DNA from: SZUA-36 sp963774415
GTDB lineage: Bacteria; Pseudomonadota; Gammaproteobacteria; Xanthomonadales; SZUA-36
DNA: 64,000 bases
Reading direction: 5' to 3'
Assembly (NCBI GenBank): GCA_963774415.1
Contig: CAVZEU010000005.1
Location: 1-64,000, forward strand
Shown here: piece after piece, positions 25,135 through 33,512 of the stretch
Numbering within the stretch: position 1 is the stretch's first letter
Layout of the letters: each line of letters starts with the position of its first letter
Program-made: the position numbers and the translations under genes
The notes under the pieces: generated by a model
Told to the model about the DNA's origin: nothing
Seen by the model: only the letters and a program-made list of their open reading frames with translations
Database searches by the model: none

Positions 25135-26115
25135 ATGTCGAACCCGCATACTGACATCGATGATCGCGGATTACTGAAATCGGTATCCAGGGGTATCTAC
25201 AGGATATCCCCGGTGCCGCACGACAAGTTCGAGCGTCATGTACTGCAGGAATTCCCGCTGGCGAAGCTTCATCTCTACAAAATCGAAAGCGACCCGTTTA
25301 CCGTACGCCGCTTCGACGAGCACATTGCTTATGACTCGGTCTTCGATTTCTTCATCCATACGCACCTCGAAGGCTCCGCGGAAATCACGCAGGGGGACGC
25401 CCGCTTCATGTTGGAGCCCGGCGCCCTTGCCGTGGTGGCGGGCGGCACACCCTATTCCATCGATTACCGGGACAAGGGCAGCCGCCTGATCCTGCGGATC
25501 CCGCCACAGGTGTTTCACGAACGCGTCCTCGGCAACCGTATCATCGAGTTCGGCGCCCGCGTGTACACCGGCAACGGCCTGCCCCGGATTGTTATCGACC
25601 TGATGACCTCCCTCGGCCAGCAAGCCGGCCAACTCAGCGAGACCGAACAGTTCACGGTGGCGGAAAGCCTGCTCGAATTGGTGAGTTCGGTCTTCAGGTC
25701 ACACAATGGCCTGGAAAACGAAAATCACGGGTCGGCCCAGGCTGCACGCATGTGCCGGATACTCTCCTATTTGGAAGAGAACTATTCAGACCACAAGCTG
25801 ACACCGGCCAAGGTGGCATCCGCCAACGCCGTGTCGGTCAGGCACCTGCACAACCTGTTCAGGCACTCGAACATGACCGTCTGCAAGTGGATATGGGATC
25901 GTCGGCTGAAGTCCGCGCTGGAGGACCTGATCGACCCGTCCCTGGCCCACAAGACCATCAGCGACATCGCCTACAGCAAGGGCTTCAACGACTCCGCCCA
26001 CTTCAGCCGCACTTTCAAGGACCGTTTCGGGCTTTCCCCCAGCGCGATGCGCAACAAGATGCGCGCTCAACAGGAACAGCGCGCCAAGCGGGCACAAACC
26101 GACCAACGACAGTGA
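25135..26115 (+). CDS. AraC-family transcriptional regulator
   Basis: 326 residues from the ATG at 25135; an in-frame ATG at 25081 would add 18 residues that do not look native, and neither has a clear ribosome binding site. The N-terminal half is a cupin-like sensor (residues 20-180, e.g. EITQGDARFMLEPGALAVVAGG). The C-terminal 100 residues hold the two HTH motifs: NAVSVRHLHNLFRHSNM and the hallmark SDIAYSKGFNDSAHFSRTFKDRFG. It lies between the reverse CoxM operon and the forward dehydrogenase operon and is a natural candidate to control either or both. Confidence 0.92.
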   Translation: MSNPHTDIDDRGLLKSVSRGIYRISPVPHDKFERHVLQEFPLAKLHLYKIESDPFTVRRFDEHIAYDSVFDFFIHTHLEGSAEITQGDARFMLEPGALAVVAGGTPYSIDYRDKGSRLILRIPPQVFHERVLGNRIIEFGARVYTGNGLPRIVIDLMTSLGQQAGQLSETEQFTVAESLLELVSSVFRSHNGLENENHGSAQAARMCRILSYLEENYSDHKLTPAKVASANAVSVRHLHNLFRHSNMTVCKWIWDRRLKSALEDLIDPSLAHKTISDIAYSKGFNDSAHFSRTFKDRFGLSPSAMRNKMRAQQEQRAKRAQTDQRQ

Positions 26116-26302
26116 CCCCGCGGACCGGCGATGGCGTTTATGCACCACCGGTCAAGCCCGCCGGCATTACCAAGCAAGCAGCCCCCTGCTGCGAACTTTA
26201 GTCTACTATTTTTAAGCAGTTGGCCTATCGCCCGACATGTGCGCGGGCCTGGCTGTAACGGCCCGCGAAGCCTTCTATAACAACACGGGTATCTGAACCC
26301 AC

Positions 26303-27280
26303 ATGACAAAAATCAAACGTACTTGCGTTGTCGGCGCGGGCAGCATAGGCAGCCTCTTTGCCAGCCACCTCGCCACCGTCGCCGAATCCACCGTTCTGAC
26401 ACGGCGGCAAAACCATACCGACGCGCTCAACCAGCAGGGCCTGAAGGTGACGGGCAAGAGCAACTTCCAGGCGAAAATCACGGCCTCCATGGACCCGGCG
26501 GACCTGGGTGACGTCGATCTCGTGATCATCGCAACCAAGGCCAGCGCGGTCGAGACCAGCGCCCGGCACCTCAAGGGACATTTCCCGAACGCCGCCGTCA
26601 TGACGGTGCAGAACGGTCTCGGCTGTGAGGAGGTCGTGGCCCGGTACGGCGACTGGCCGGTCATTTCGGCGGTGACGTTCATGAGCGGTATCCGCCACTC
26701 CGACAGCCACGTGGAGTACGAACTGGACACCGCCACCTGGATGGGCCCCTGGGCCGGGGGCAAGGCCGATTATGCCCTGGTGCAACGGGTCGAAAAGCTC
26801 GTGAACGACAGCGGCCTCAAGGCCCGCGCGTTCGAAGACCTGTTGCCCGCGCAATGGTCGAAACTGATATTCAATGCGGTCGTCAACAGCGTCGCGGCGT
26901 TGACCGACTTGCCGCATGTCAAGGCTTTCGCCGAGCGCGAACAATTCCAGGACCTGGGTCACCTGGTCCATGCGGCCATGGACGAGGGGAAACGCGTGGC
27001 CGCCGCCCGCGGCGTCGACCTGTTCGAGGACCCCTGGGAGATGAATGTCGAAGCCACCAGTCATGGCCAATCCGGCAACGAGGATTACGCGCACGCGCCG
27101 TCCATGCTCGAGGACGTTCGTGCACAGCGCCTGACTGAGATAGACTGGATCACCGGCGCCATTGTGCGCGAGGCGGAAAAGGCCGGGATCGAAGCACCGA
27201 TCAATGCCTGCCTCTATCGCCTGGTGAAGGGTAAGGAAAGTTCCTGGTCGTTCAACGATCCCCACAAAAGACAAGCATGA
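26303..27280 (+). CDS. ketopantoate-reductase-like (PanE/ApbA) dehydrogenase, copy 1
   Basis: A 325-residue NAD(P)-dependent dehydrogenase. The Rossmann motif is VVGAGSIGSLFASHLA (residues 9-24). The family lysines are seen in IIATKASAVET and in QWSKLIFNAVVNSVAALT near 185-202, where the Lys and Asn match the catalytic pair of ketopantoate reductase. It is first in a forward operon and is followed 7 bp later by a paralogue with the same layout. Two such genes together argue against a housekeeping pantothenate role; catabolic 2-hydroxy acid oxidation is more likely. Substrate unknown. Confidence 0.9.
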   Translation: MTKIKRTCVVGAGSIGSLFASHLATVAESTVLTRRQNHTDALNQQGLKVTGKSNFQAKITASMDPADLGDVDLVIIATKASAVETSARHLKGHFPNAAVMTVQNGLGCEEVVARYGDWPVISAVTFMSGIRHSDSHVEYELDTATWMGPWAGGKADYALVQRVEKLVNDSGLKARAFEDLLPAQWSKLIFNAVVNSVAALTDLPHVKAFAEREQFQDLGHLVHAAMDEGKRVAAARGVDLFEDPWEMNVEATSHGQSGNEDYAHAPSMLEDVRAQRLTEIDWITGAIVREAEKAGIEAPINACLYRLVKGKESSWSFNDPHKRQA

Positions 27281-27287
27281 GGTCAGT

Positions 27288-28226
27288 ATGAAAGTTTGCA
27301 TCATCGGCTGCGGAGCCATCGGCAGCCTGTTCGCTGCCCGCCTGGGGCGGCTCGAGGACGTGGAGGTCTGGGCCTACGATCCCGATGAAACCCACGTCAA
27401 CGCCATCAACGAGAACGGTCTGCGCCTGACCGGCCTGAGCGATATCGTCGTGCCGGTAAAGGCGCGCACCGACGCCCGACAGATCCCGCCGTGCGAATTC
27501 GGCATCATCGCCGCCAAGACCATGTACACCCGGGCGGCCATGGAAGCGACCGCGCACATTTTCCAGGACGGGGCGGTCTGCTCGGTGCAAAATGGCATCG
27601 GCGCCGAGGAAATCATCGCCGAGTTCGTGCCGCGGGTCATCATGGGCACGACGTTCCCGGCCGGACACATTACCGCGCCGGGCGTCGTCAATCACGACAC
27701 CGGGGGCAAGACCTGGATCAGCCCCTTCCCGCCCAAGCCGGCGACGATGGAAGAAGTGCAGCGCCTGGCGGACACCCTGATCAGGGGCGGCGCGGATATC
27801 GTTGCCATGGAGGACGCCAGCGGCGCGCTGTGGACCAAGCTGATATTCAACTCGGCATCGAACGTGATGGGTGCGCTCACCCACCTGCCGCACGGCGTGG
27901 CCTGCGACCAGCCCGGCGTACGCCGCGTCATGCGTGCGCTGGTCGACGAGGGCAAGGCGGTGGCGGCCGCGCTGGACATTACGCTCGACAGCGACCCGGA
28001 CGCCCTGATCGACTACGGGCGCGAGAAGGCTTATCAGCACCCGCCGAGCATGCTCAGCGACGTGCTCAACAAACGTGCCACCGAAATCGATGCCCTCAAT
28101 GGCGGTATCGCCCGTATCGGCAAGGAAGTCGGTGTGGCCACGCCCCTCAACGAAGCCGTAACCGCGATCATCAAGGGGCTGGAATATTCCTGGCGTGAAG
28201 ACGAATGGAGAAACCTGAAACCATGA
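27288..28226 (+). CDS. ketopantoate-reductase-like (PanE/ApbA) dehydrogenase, copy 2
   Basis: 312 residues, clearly paralogous to the preceding gene. The Rossmann motif is IIGCGAIGSLFAARLG (residues 4-19). The catalytic-type residues appear in IIAAKTMYTR and LWTKLIFNSASNVMGALT. Both copies share the ending ML-DV---R-TEIDW/A-NG-I, so they arose by tandem duplication and then diverged widely. Its stop overlaps the start of the M24-family gene by 4 bp (ATGA), indicating translational coupling. Two differing dehydrogenases could act on opposite stereoisomers or on successive intermediates; this is inference. Confidence 0.9.
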   Translation: MKVCIIGCGAIGSLFAARLGRLEDVEVWAYDPDETHVNAINENGLRLTGLSDIVVPVKARTDARQIPPCEFGIIAAKTMYTRAAMEATAHIFQDGAVCSVQNGIGAEEIIAEFVPRVIMGTTFPAGHITAPGVVNHDTGGKTWISPFPPKPATMEEVQRLADTLIRGGADIVAMEDASGALWTKLIFNSASNVMGALTHLPHGVACDQPGVRRVMRALVDEGKAVAAALDITLDSDPDALIDYGREKAYQHPPSMLSDVLNKRATEIDALNGGIARIGKEVGVATPLNEAVTAIIKGLEYSWREDEWRNLKP

Positions 28227-29377
28227 CCGAATACATCAACCGCTTCCGGCCGAGCGCCGCTGAAATCGAACGGCGCTATGCCAACACGCGTGCCGCGATG
28301 GAGGCCCACGGAATCGATCACCTGATCGTCAGCGGCAGCGAATACAGCGGCTTCGAAGGCGCGGTGCGCTATCTCTGCGGCTTTCACATCCTGCACCGCT
28401 ACGCCTATGTGGTGGTGCCGCTGGAAGGCGATCCGGTTTGCGTGTTCCCGCGCGAGGCTACCTGGGTCGGCGACCACAGCGCGACTTACATCGAAAAACG
28501 CGAGTTTCCCTCGCACTGTGGCGAATGGATGGCGGACTTTCTCAAGTCCCAAGCCGCGAAGCGGGTCGGCGTGTACGGGCTCGAATACATCATCAACGTG
28601 CGTGACTACGGCGCCCTGGCCAAGCAGGATTTCGAGCTGATCGATTTCGAAATCCCGTTCGACTACGCCCGCGCGCAAAAAAGCGAAGAAGAAATGGCCT
28701 CGGTACGCCACTCGATGGAAATCAACAAGGCCGGTGTGCTGGCCGTCATCAAGGCGTATCAAGCCGGCAAGACGGAAGCGGAGTTGATGGGCGCGGCGGA
28801 AGATGCTTTCACCACGCTGGGTTGCGCGCGCAACACGATGGACATGATCCTGACCGGGCCGGACGGCTCCCTGCGCCCGCAGATGGTCTTTCCCAGCCAG
28901 CGGCCGGTCCAGGACAGCGACGGCCTGATGTACGGCCTCGAAATCGCCGGCGAGGGCGGCCACTGGGTGGAATTCTCCCGCGTGCTGGCGCCCAACGGGC
29001 TCGACGCAACGATGCAGGAGATGATGCAGGCCTACCGGGAATTCCACGAACTGGCGCAGGAGCACATGAAGGCCGGCAACACCGCCGAGGCGGCCAACGC
29101 GGCCTGCATGAAACCGATCTTCGACCGCGGCTACCGCTCGGGCCACGTCTGCGGCCATTCCATCGGCATGACGATGATCGAGATGCCGCGCATCGGCGAA
29201 GGCTTCGACTTCGTGCTGCCGGAGAACATGGTCTGCTCGATGCACCCGCACTTCATGAACCAGGAGCGCACCCACGCGCTGTATTTCCAGGAAACCTACC
29301 GGGTCGGGCGCAACGGCGGCGAGCCGCTCTCAGGCGTGCCGATCAAGGTGTACCACGGCGGCGAAACCGAGTTCTGA
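28223..29377 (+). CDS. M24-family (creatinase/prolidase-fold) hydrolase, metal ligands degraded
   Basis: 384 residues from the ATG at 28223, chosen because it gives an ATGA overlap with the upstream stop. The N-terminal creatinase domain includes HLIVSGSEYSGFEG; the C-terminal pita-bread domain includes SGHVCGHSIGMTM. The five M24 metal ligands (D, D, H, E, E) are only partly kept: the usual D-x-G and D segments read YGLEIAGEGGHWVEFSR, and the fourth ligand region reads VCSMHPHF instead of an E-P motif. This recalls creatinase, which works without metal. A C-N hydrolase of a small metabolite is more likely than an aminopeptidase. Last gene of the operon. Confidence 0.82.
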   Translation: MTEYINRFRPSAAEIERRYANTRAAMEAHGIDHLIVSGSEYSGFEGAVRYLCGFHILHRYAYVVVPLEGDPVCVFPREATWVGDHSATYIEKREFPSHCGEWMADFLKSQAAKRVGVYGLEYIINVRDYGALAKQDFELIDFEIPFDYARAQKSEEEMASVRHSMEINKAGVLAVIKAYQAGKTEAELMGAAEDAFTTLGCARNTMDMILTGPDGSLRPQMVFPSQRPVQDSDGLMYGLEIAGEGGHWVEFSRVLAPNGLDATMQEMMQAYREFHELAQEHMKAGNTAEAANAACMKPIFDRGYRSGHVCGHSIGMTMIEMPRIGEGFDFVLPENMVCSMHPHFMNQERTHALYFQETYRVGRNGGEPLSGVPIKVYHGGETEF

Positions 29378-29469
29378 ACCAAGCAGGCTGCTTTTCGGTG
29401 AACCTCGACGCCCGCACCTGAAGAAGTGCAGTGTTCATCCAAAATACCGGCGTGGGTAGCCTGCTCCCT

Positions 29470-29501
29470 GGACACGCCGTAAACCCATCCCTGGGGGCTC
29501 G
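29470..29501 (-). repeat. dispersed 32-bp repeat, copy A
   Basis: On the minus strand this reads CGAGCCCCCAGGGATGGGTT followed by TACGGCGTGTCC. Copy B at 29802-29833 on the plus strand matches 30 of 32 positions. Copies face opposite directions about 300 bp apart, in a 520-bp gap without genes (29378-29897). A similar motif is familiar from short repeats between genes in several gammaproteobacteria. Confidence 0.8.
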
Positions 29502-29755
29502 GGCGCGTCATCCCTGACGCGCACGGTCCATGAAGCAGGCCGCCCCACCCCGCTTCGACCCACCCGGGCAAATGCCGCGACGGACAGCTGCGCTCTAATG
29601 GAGGCCAGGCGGACGCTTTGAAGGCGCGACGAAACCGGGTTCAGAATCAAAAATATGGCAATTATTGTCGCAGCGGGGCCTGTGAGGAACGATGGTATCC
29701 AAACCGTTGGCAACAGCATTGCAGAGGCTGGAGCCCGCACCTTGGTAGCCAGGGG

Positions 29756-29851
29756 GTGCCCTGTCTCCGTTAAGGACCGTATGAAACAGGGATGTTTCAT
29801 TCGAGCCCCCAGGGAGGGGTTTACGGCGAGTCCTTAACGGAGACAGGGCAC
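29756..29851. repeat. long inverted repeat with 21-bp perfect arms, containing repeat copy B
   Basis: Arms 29756-29776 (GTGCCCTGTCTCCGTTAAGG + A) and 29831-29851 are exact reverse complements. Inside lies a second perfect hairpin, ATGAAACA-ggga-TGTTTCAT (about 29780-29799), and the 32-bp repeat copy B at 29802-29833, whose end runs into the right arm. The whole can fold into a cruciform or a strong RNA structure. No coding potential is seen in 29378-29897. Confidence 0.8.
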
Positions 29852-29897
29852 TCCCGTGGCAGTTCGGTACACGAGAGTACACGGCGCGCGGTTATGC

Positions 29898-30461
29898 TCA
29901 AGCACGGGTAATCAGCCCGACGTAAAGACCGTCCAGCAGGTCGTTCGCCAACAGGCTGGCCGTGTTCTCGCCGTCCCTTTCGAGCAATTCGATACGCAGG
30001 TGCCCCTCGCCGTCGTCGGAAATGACCTTGAAGCGGGTCTTGTTGTTCAAAAGGAACGTCTCACCGACCGGCTGGATACCCATGATCGACTGCTCGCGGT
30101 GGACCTTGGCCACCCTGTCCTCGATCGCATCCAGCAGCGCGCGGACCTTGTCAGCGATGGCGTCGGGGCCGAGTTCCCTGCCGCCTTCCGTCAATTGCAA
30201 TGTGACCGCCCCCGACCGTTTTTCGATCGCACCCAGGTACCGGTGGCTGTCGGACCCGGCGTTCAGCAACTTGAACGACACCTGGTAGGCCGGTTTCGCC
30301 CTGTCCGCCTCGCTGGCGAAGCGGACCTCCACCTCGCTGGCTTCGGCGTTGCGGATATCGCCGCTGGCGCCGACCCCGATACCAAGGACCAGGTAATTGT
30401 CGAAAAAAGCGCCCAGCCGGTTCTGCATCTGCTCGTCGGGCACGCTGGAATCGTTCATCAT
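29898..30461 (-). CDS. conserved hypothetical protein
   Basis: A 187-residue soluble protein without signal peptide, membrane segment or familiar motif. It has a beta-rich middle (EVEVRFASEADRAKPAYQVSF) and two later parts, LDAIEDRVAKVHREQSI and LRIELLERDGENTASL, compatible with a small alpha/beta domain. It is encoded 16 bp after the first metallo-beta-lactamase-like gene in the same direction, so it is the third gene of that operon. The closeness suggests a shared task, but I cannot assign one. Confidence 0.65.
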   Translation of the reverse strand: MMNDSSVPDEQMQNRLGAFFDNYLVLGIGVGASGDIRNAEASEVEVRFASEADRAKPAYQVSFKLLNAGSDSHRYLGAIEKRSGAVTLQLTEGGRELGPDAIADKVRALLDAIEDRVAKVHREQSIMGIQPVGETFLLNNKTRFKVISDDGEGHLRIELLERDGENTASLLANDLLDGLYVGLITRA

Positions 30462-30477
30462 CGGGCTCCTTGCAAGG

Positions 30478-31404
30478 TTAACGGGGCCGCTGGGCGACCT
30501 CGTCCGCCAGCACCAGCCCCCCTTCGGGCGTGTCTTCGAGTCCCCAGCCGCCCATCAGGTAGTGATGGACGATCCGCAACGAGGTCAGGCCGATGTGCTC
30601 GTCGAAACCGTCGAGGTCGCCGAAACGATCCGCGAGCTTACCGCCCACGTAGCCCTGCATGGCATCCATCACCCAGATGGGTACGAACTCGGCAAAGGCG
30701 CGCTGTGATTCCTCCTGCACGGCCTCGATGAAATCGCAGCCCTTGGCGAAGCGCTCGCGGTCCGCGACCTCGTAGCGCCCCGGCACGAACACCTCCCAAT
30801 CGAGTTCGAGAAACCCGCGCATGAAACGAACGAAATTACAGAGGTGATAATCCGGCAGCAGGCCGTAGCGGGCGTTGGGCAGGATCGTGTCAGACGAAAA
30901 CAGGAGTCTGGCGTCGCTGAACCAGGCGCTGAGGTTGCCCGTGCCATGGGTCGGCCCCGGGTTCAGCAAGGTGAAGCGCAGCCCGTCTATCTCCATTTCG
31001 TGGCGTTCGCCGCTGAGCCTGCGGGTCGGCACCAACTGGCCGCTGGCGCCGCGCAGGGCGATGACCCTGGCGCACATTTCGTCGGCGATGATCTCGGCGG
31101 CGGGCGCCAGATCGCCCGCAAAACCCGCGTGGTCGAGATGGTCATGGGTGTAAATGACCGTTTTGACGGCCTTGCCGGGAATGGCGTCGCGCATGGCCGC
31201 GGCGTACGCCCGGGCCGCCCCGGGCGTGCCGAACGTATCGAACGCGACGATGCCGGCGTCCCCCTCGAAAAACAGGGTCCGACGCACACCGTCGGTAATC
31301 GTGAATATCCGCTCCGTGAGTTGCGTAACCTCCATCTCGGGCTCGCGCCGCAGGTAAGTCTGCGCGTCGGGGAATGTGAATAGTCCGGTATTGGATTCCT
31401 GCAT
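30478..31404 (-). CDS. metallo-beta-lactamase-fold hydrolase, copy 2 of a tandem pair
   Basis: 308 residues. The zinc-binding signature HxHxDH appears as YTHDHLDHAG near 91-100; further ligands fit the His of GPTHGTGNLSAWF and the Asp of LFSSDTILPN. The DHLDH form and the long C-terminal region recall alkylsulfatase-like and other broad MBL enzymes. It lies 13 bp after a clear paralogue (31418-32359). Probable hydrolase of an ester, lactone or thioester in the same catabolic pathway as its neighbours; substrate unknown. Confidence 0.88.
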   Translation of the reverse strand: MQESNTGLFTFPDAQTYLRREPEMEVTQLTERIFTITDGVRRTLFFEGDAGIVAFDTFGTPGAARAYAAAMRDAIPGKAVKTVIYTHDHLDHAGFAGDLAPAAEIIADEMCARVIALRGASGQLVPTRRLSGERHEMEIDGLRFTLLNPGPTHGTGNLSAWFSDARLLFSSDTILPNARYGLLPDYHLCNFVRFMRGFLELDWEVFVPGRYEVADRERFAKGCDFIEAVQEESQRAFAEFVPIWVMDAMQGYVGGKLADRFGDLDGFDEHIGLTSLRIVHHYLMGGWGLEDTPEGGLVLADEVAQRPR

Positions 31405-31417
31405 GGTCAGGCTCCTT

Positions 31418-32359
31418 TCAAAACGGCGTCGTATCCGCGTGCCAATTACCCTCGATACCCCAACCGCCGGTGATGAACTGCTGCATGTAACGGGACAGGT
31501 TCAACGCACAGTATTCACCGTAACGGAACAACTCGCCGAATTCGGTTTTCAGGTTGTTGTCGGTGTATTTCGTCAGCTCCGCGAAATCGTGCGGATCCAG
31601 TCCGTCGATCACGGCCTGCTGTGCGATATCCGACATGCGCTCGTAGTAGTCCAGGTTCTCGATAAAGCCCTGCCGGTCGGTAATCCAGAAATGCCCCGGG
31701 ACGAACAGGTCCCAGTCCAGGCTCAGCAGGCGTTTCATGACCGGAACGTAGGGCAACAGGTGCCAGTCGGGGAAAAAAGTGTAGCCGACGCCCGGAATGA
31801 CCGTATCGACCATGAACAGCACCTTGCTTTGCGGCAGATACACGGCAATATTGCCGTCGCCATGGGTTGGGCCGGGGTAAATCAGCTCAAAATACGCCCC
31901 GTCGATCTCGAAGCAACTGCGCTCTCCCGAGAACGTTTCAGTGGCCGCTAACTGGCCATTGGAATGGCGCGCCCTGATCACCTTGTCGCACAATTCGTGG
32001 GCGATGATACGGGCCTCCGGCGCCATGTCGGCAGCGTAGCCGGTATGATCCAGGTGGTCATGGGAGTAAACGATGGTATGGATCGGGTTGTCCGGGTACA
32101 CCCTGCCGACCGCCGCCGCGTAGGCGCGCGCCGTTCCCGGCGTCGTCAGCGTATCGAAGGCCACCACGCCTTTCGAGCCCCGCAGAAATATGGAACGATA
32201 GATGCCCTCGCTCACCGACCAGATATTGTCGCGCACCGGTGTATAGGTAATATCCCGCCAGCTGCCCTGGATCGGTATATCGCCGCCGATGGTAAAAATG
32301 CCGCAATGTTCGCAGGGACTCGCCTGTTCCTGGGCTGCTTGATTACTGTCTGCATTCAT
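31418..32359 (-). CDS. metallo-beta-lactamase-fold hydrolase, copy 1 of a tandem pair
   Basis: 313 residues, paralogous to the following gene: both share FL-G--GVVAFDT, GTARAYAAA, HDHLDH and GPTHGDGN/GPTHGTGN. The metal site is YSHDHLDHTG, and the Asp ligand is in LFMVDTVIPG. The N terminus has CEHCGIF, an extra CxxC not present in the other copy. First gene of a three-gene minus-strand unit. The 193 bp between it and the end of cofD hold no recognisable feature. Confidence 0.88.
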   Translation of the reverse strand: MNADSNQAAQEQASPCEHCGIFTIGGDIPIQGSWRDITYTPVRDNIWSVSEGIYRSIFLRGSKGVVAFDTLTTPGTARAYAAAVGRVYPDNPIHTIVYSHDHLDHTGYAADMAPEARIIAHELCDKVIRARHSNGQLAATETFSGERSCFEIDGAYFELIYPGPTHGDGNIAVYLPQSKVLFMVDTVIPGVGYTFFPDWHLLPYVPVMKRLLSLDWDLFVPGHFWITDRQGFIENLDYYERMSDIAQQAVIDGLDPHDFAELTKYTDNNLKTEFGELFRYGEYCALNLSRYMQQFITGGWGIEGNWHADTTPF

Positions 32360-32552
32360 GTCAAATCCTGTCTCGATGATTTGCCAGGCTCGCCGCCGCG
32401 GTGCCCCAGACCCTCGCGCCCAGCATAAAAGCTATCCTCCAAGGCGGCAACCGACGGGTGCAATGAGCGGGCTGCAGGTGGAATCGGTCGGTCGACAGCC
32501 TCGTGACGGTCTCAAGGTGGAACTGCGCTGCACATCCGCCAGGACCACACTG

Positions 32553-33512
32553 TCACTCTTTTCCGGAAATTTCGTTCGCGAATTTAATAACCTCTCTCGC
32601 CAGCGCAACCTTATGCGCTGTTTCCGTCATCACCGTGTCGCACCAGTGCACCGCCAGACGCTCTTCGAGCCGTGGGGCCGCACCACGGTCCAGGCGGTCG
32701 ATGATCAAGCCATCGAGAAGCCCATCGTAATGATCGGCAATGCCGTCCACGCTGACCGCCAAACCCAACTCCTGCATAATCTTGGCGGTCGGTCCCTTGA
32801 TGGCTTTGCCCCTGACCACCGGAGAAACCGCGATGACCGGCGCCCGCAAACCCTTCAACGTCTCATGCACGCCGGGTAACGACAGGATCGGATCGATACT
32901 GAGGAACGGGTTCGACGGGCAGATGACGACGGCGCTCAGTCCGGGATCCTTGAGGGCCTTCATGAAAGCGGCTGCCGGCTGCGCTTTTTTCACCCCCGCA
33001 TAACGTATTCCCCATAGGGCCGGTTCGCATTTCTCGCGGACGAAATAATGTTGGAACGACAAGCGGCCTTGTTCCGTTTCCACCTCTGTCCGCACCGCGT
33101 CGTCACTCATCGGTATGATGGCCGCTTTGATTTTCAATTCGGCGGCAATGTGCGCACTGACCTCGCTCAGCGACATACCCTGCTGCAGCAATGCGCGCCG
33201 CACCAGGTGCAAACCCAGATCGCGGTCGCCGAGGCGAAACCAGGTCTCGCCGCCGAGACGCTCGACCGTCTCCAGGGCCTGCCAGCTCTCATCGGCGCGT
33301 CCCCAGCCCTGTTCGGGGTGGACCAATCCCGCCAATGTGTAGGTGACGGTATCGAGATCGGGACAAACCAAGAGCCCCATGTGCTCGAAATCATCGCCGG
33401 TATTGACAACGACCTTCAGCCGCGACGGCGGCAGTACCTGGCTCAGGCCAAGCACCAGCTTGGCGCCGCCCACGCCCCCGCACAGGGCCAGAATACGCCC
33501 ATGCGCCGTCAC
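32553..33512 (-). CDS. cofD: 2-phospho-L-lactate (or phosphoenolpyruvate) transferase of coenzyme F420 synthesis
   Basis: 319 residues, full CofD length. The N-terminal Rossmann-like LCGGVGGAKLVLGLSQ (9-24) and the signature VNTGDDFEHMGLLVCPDLDT (36-55) are diagnostic; later ICPSNPFLSIDPIL and GKAIKGPTAKIM match the Fo- and phospholactyl-binding loops. The enzyme joins a phospho-lactyl or phosphoenolpyruvyl group from a GDP-activated donor to Fo, giving F420-0 or its dehydro form. It starts with GTG and overlaps the cofE stop by 4 bp (GTGA). cofC and the Fo synthase genes (cofG/H or fbiC) are not in this window. Last gene of the operon that starts with the Mo oxidoreductase. Confidence 0.92.
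   Translation of the reverse strand: MTAHGRILALCGGVGGAKLVLGLSQVLPPSRLKVVVNTGDDFEHMGLLVCPDLDTVTYTLAGLVHPEQGWGRADESWQALETVERLGGETWFRLGDRDLGLHLVRRALLQQGMSLSEVSAHIAAELKIKAAIIPMSDDAVRTEVETEQGRLSFQHYFVREKCEPALWGIRYAGVKKAQPAAAFMKALKDPGLSAVVICPSNPFLSIDPILSLPGVHETLKGLRAPVIAVSPVVRGKAIKGPTAKIMQELGLAVSVDGIADHYDGLLDGLIIDRLDRGAAPRLEERLAVHWCDTVMTETAHKVALAREVIKFANEISGKE

Noticed and set aside
26303..28226. Pantothenate biosynthesis (panE)
   Set aside because: Two tandem diverged copies in a catabolic setting with no other pantothenate genes make this an unsafe assignment.
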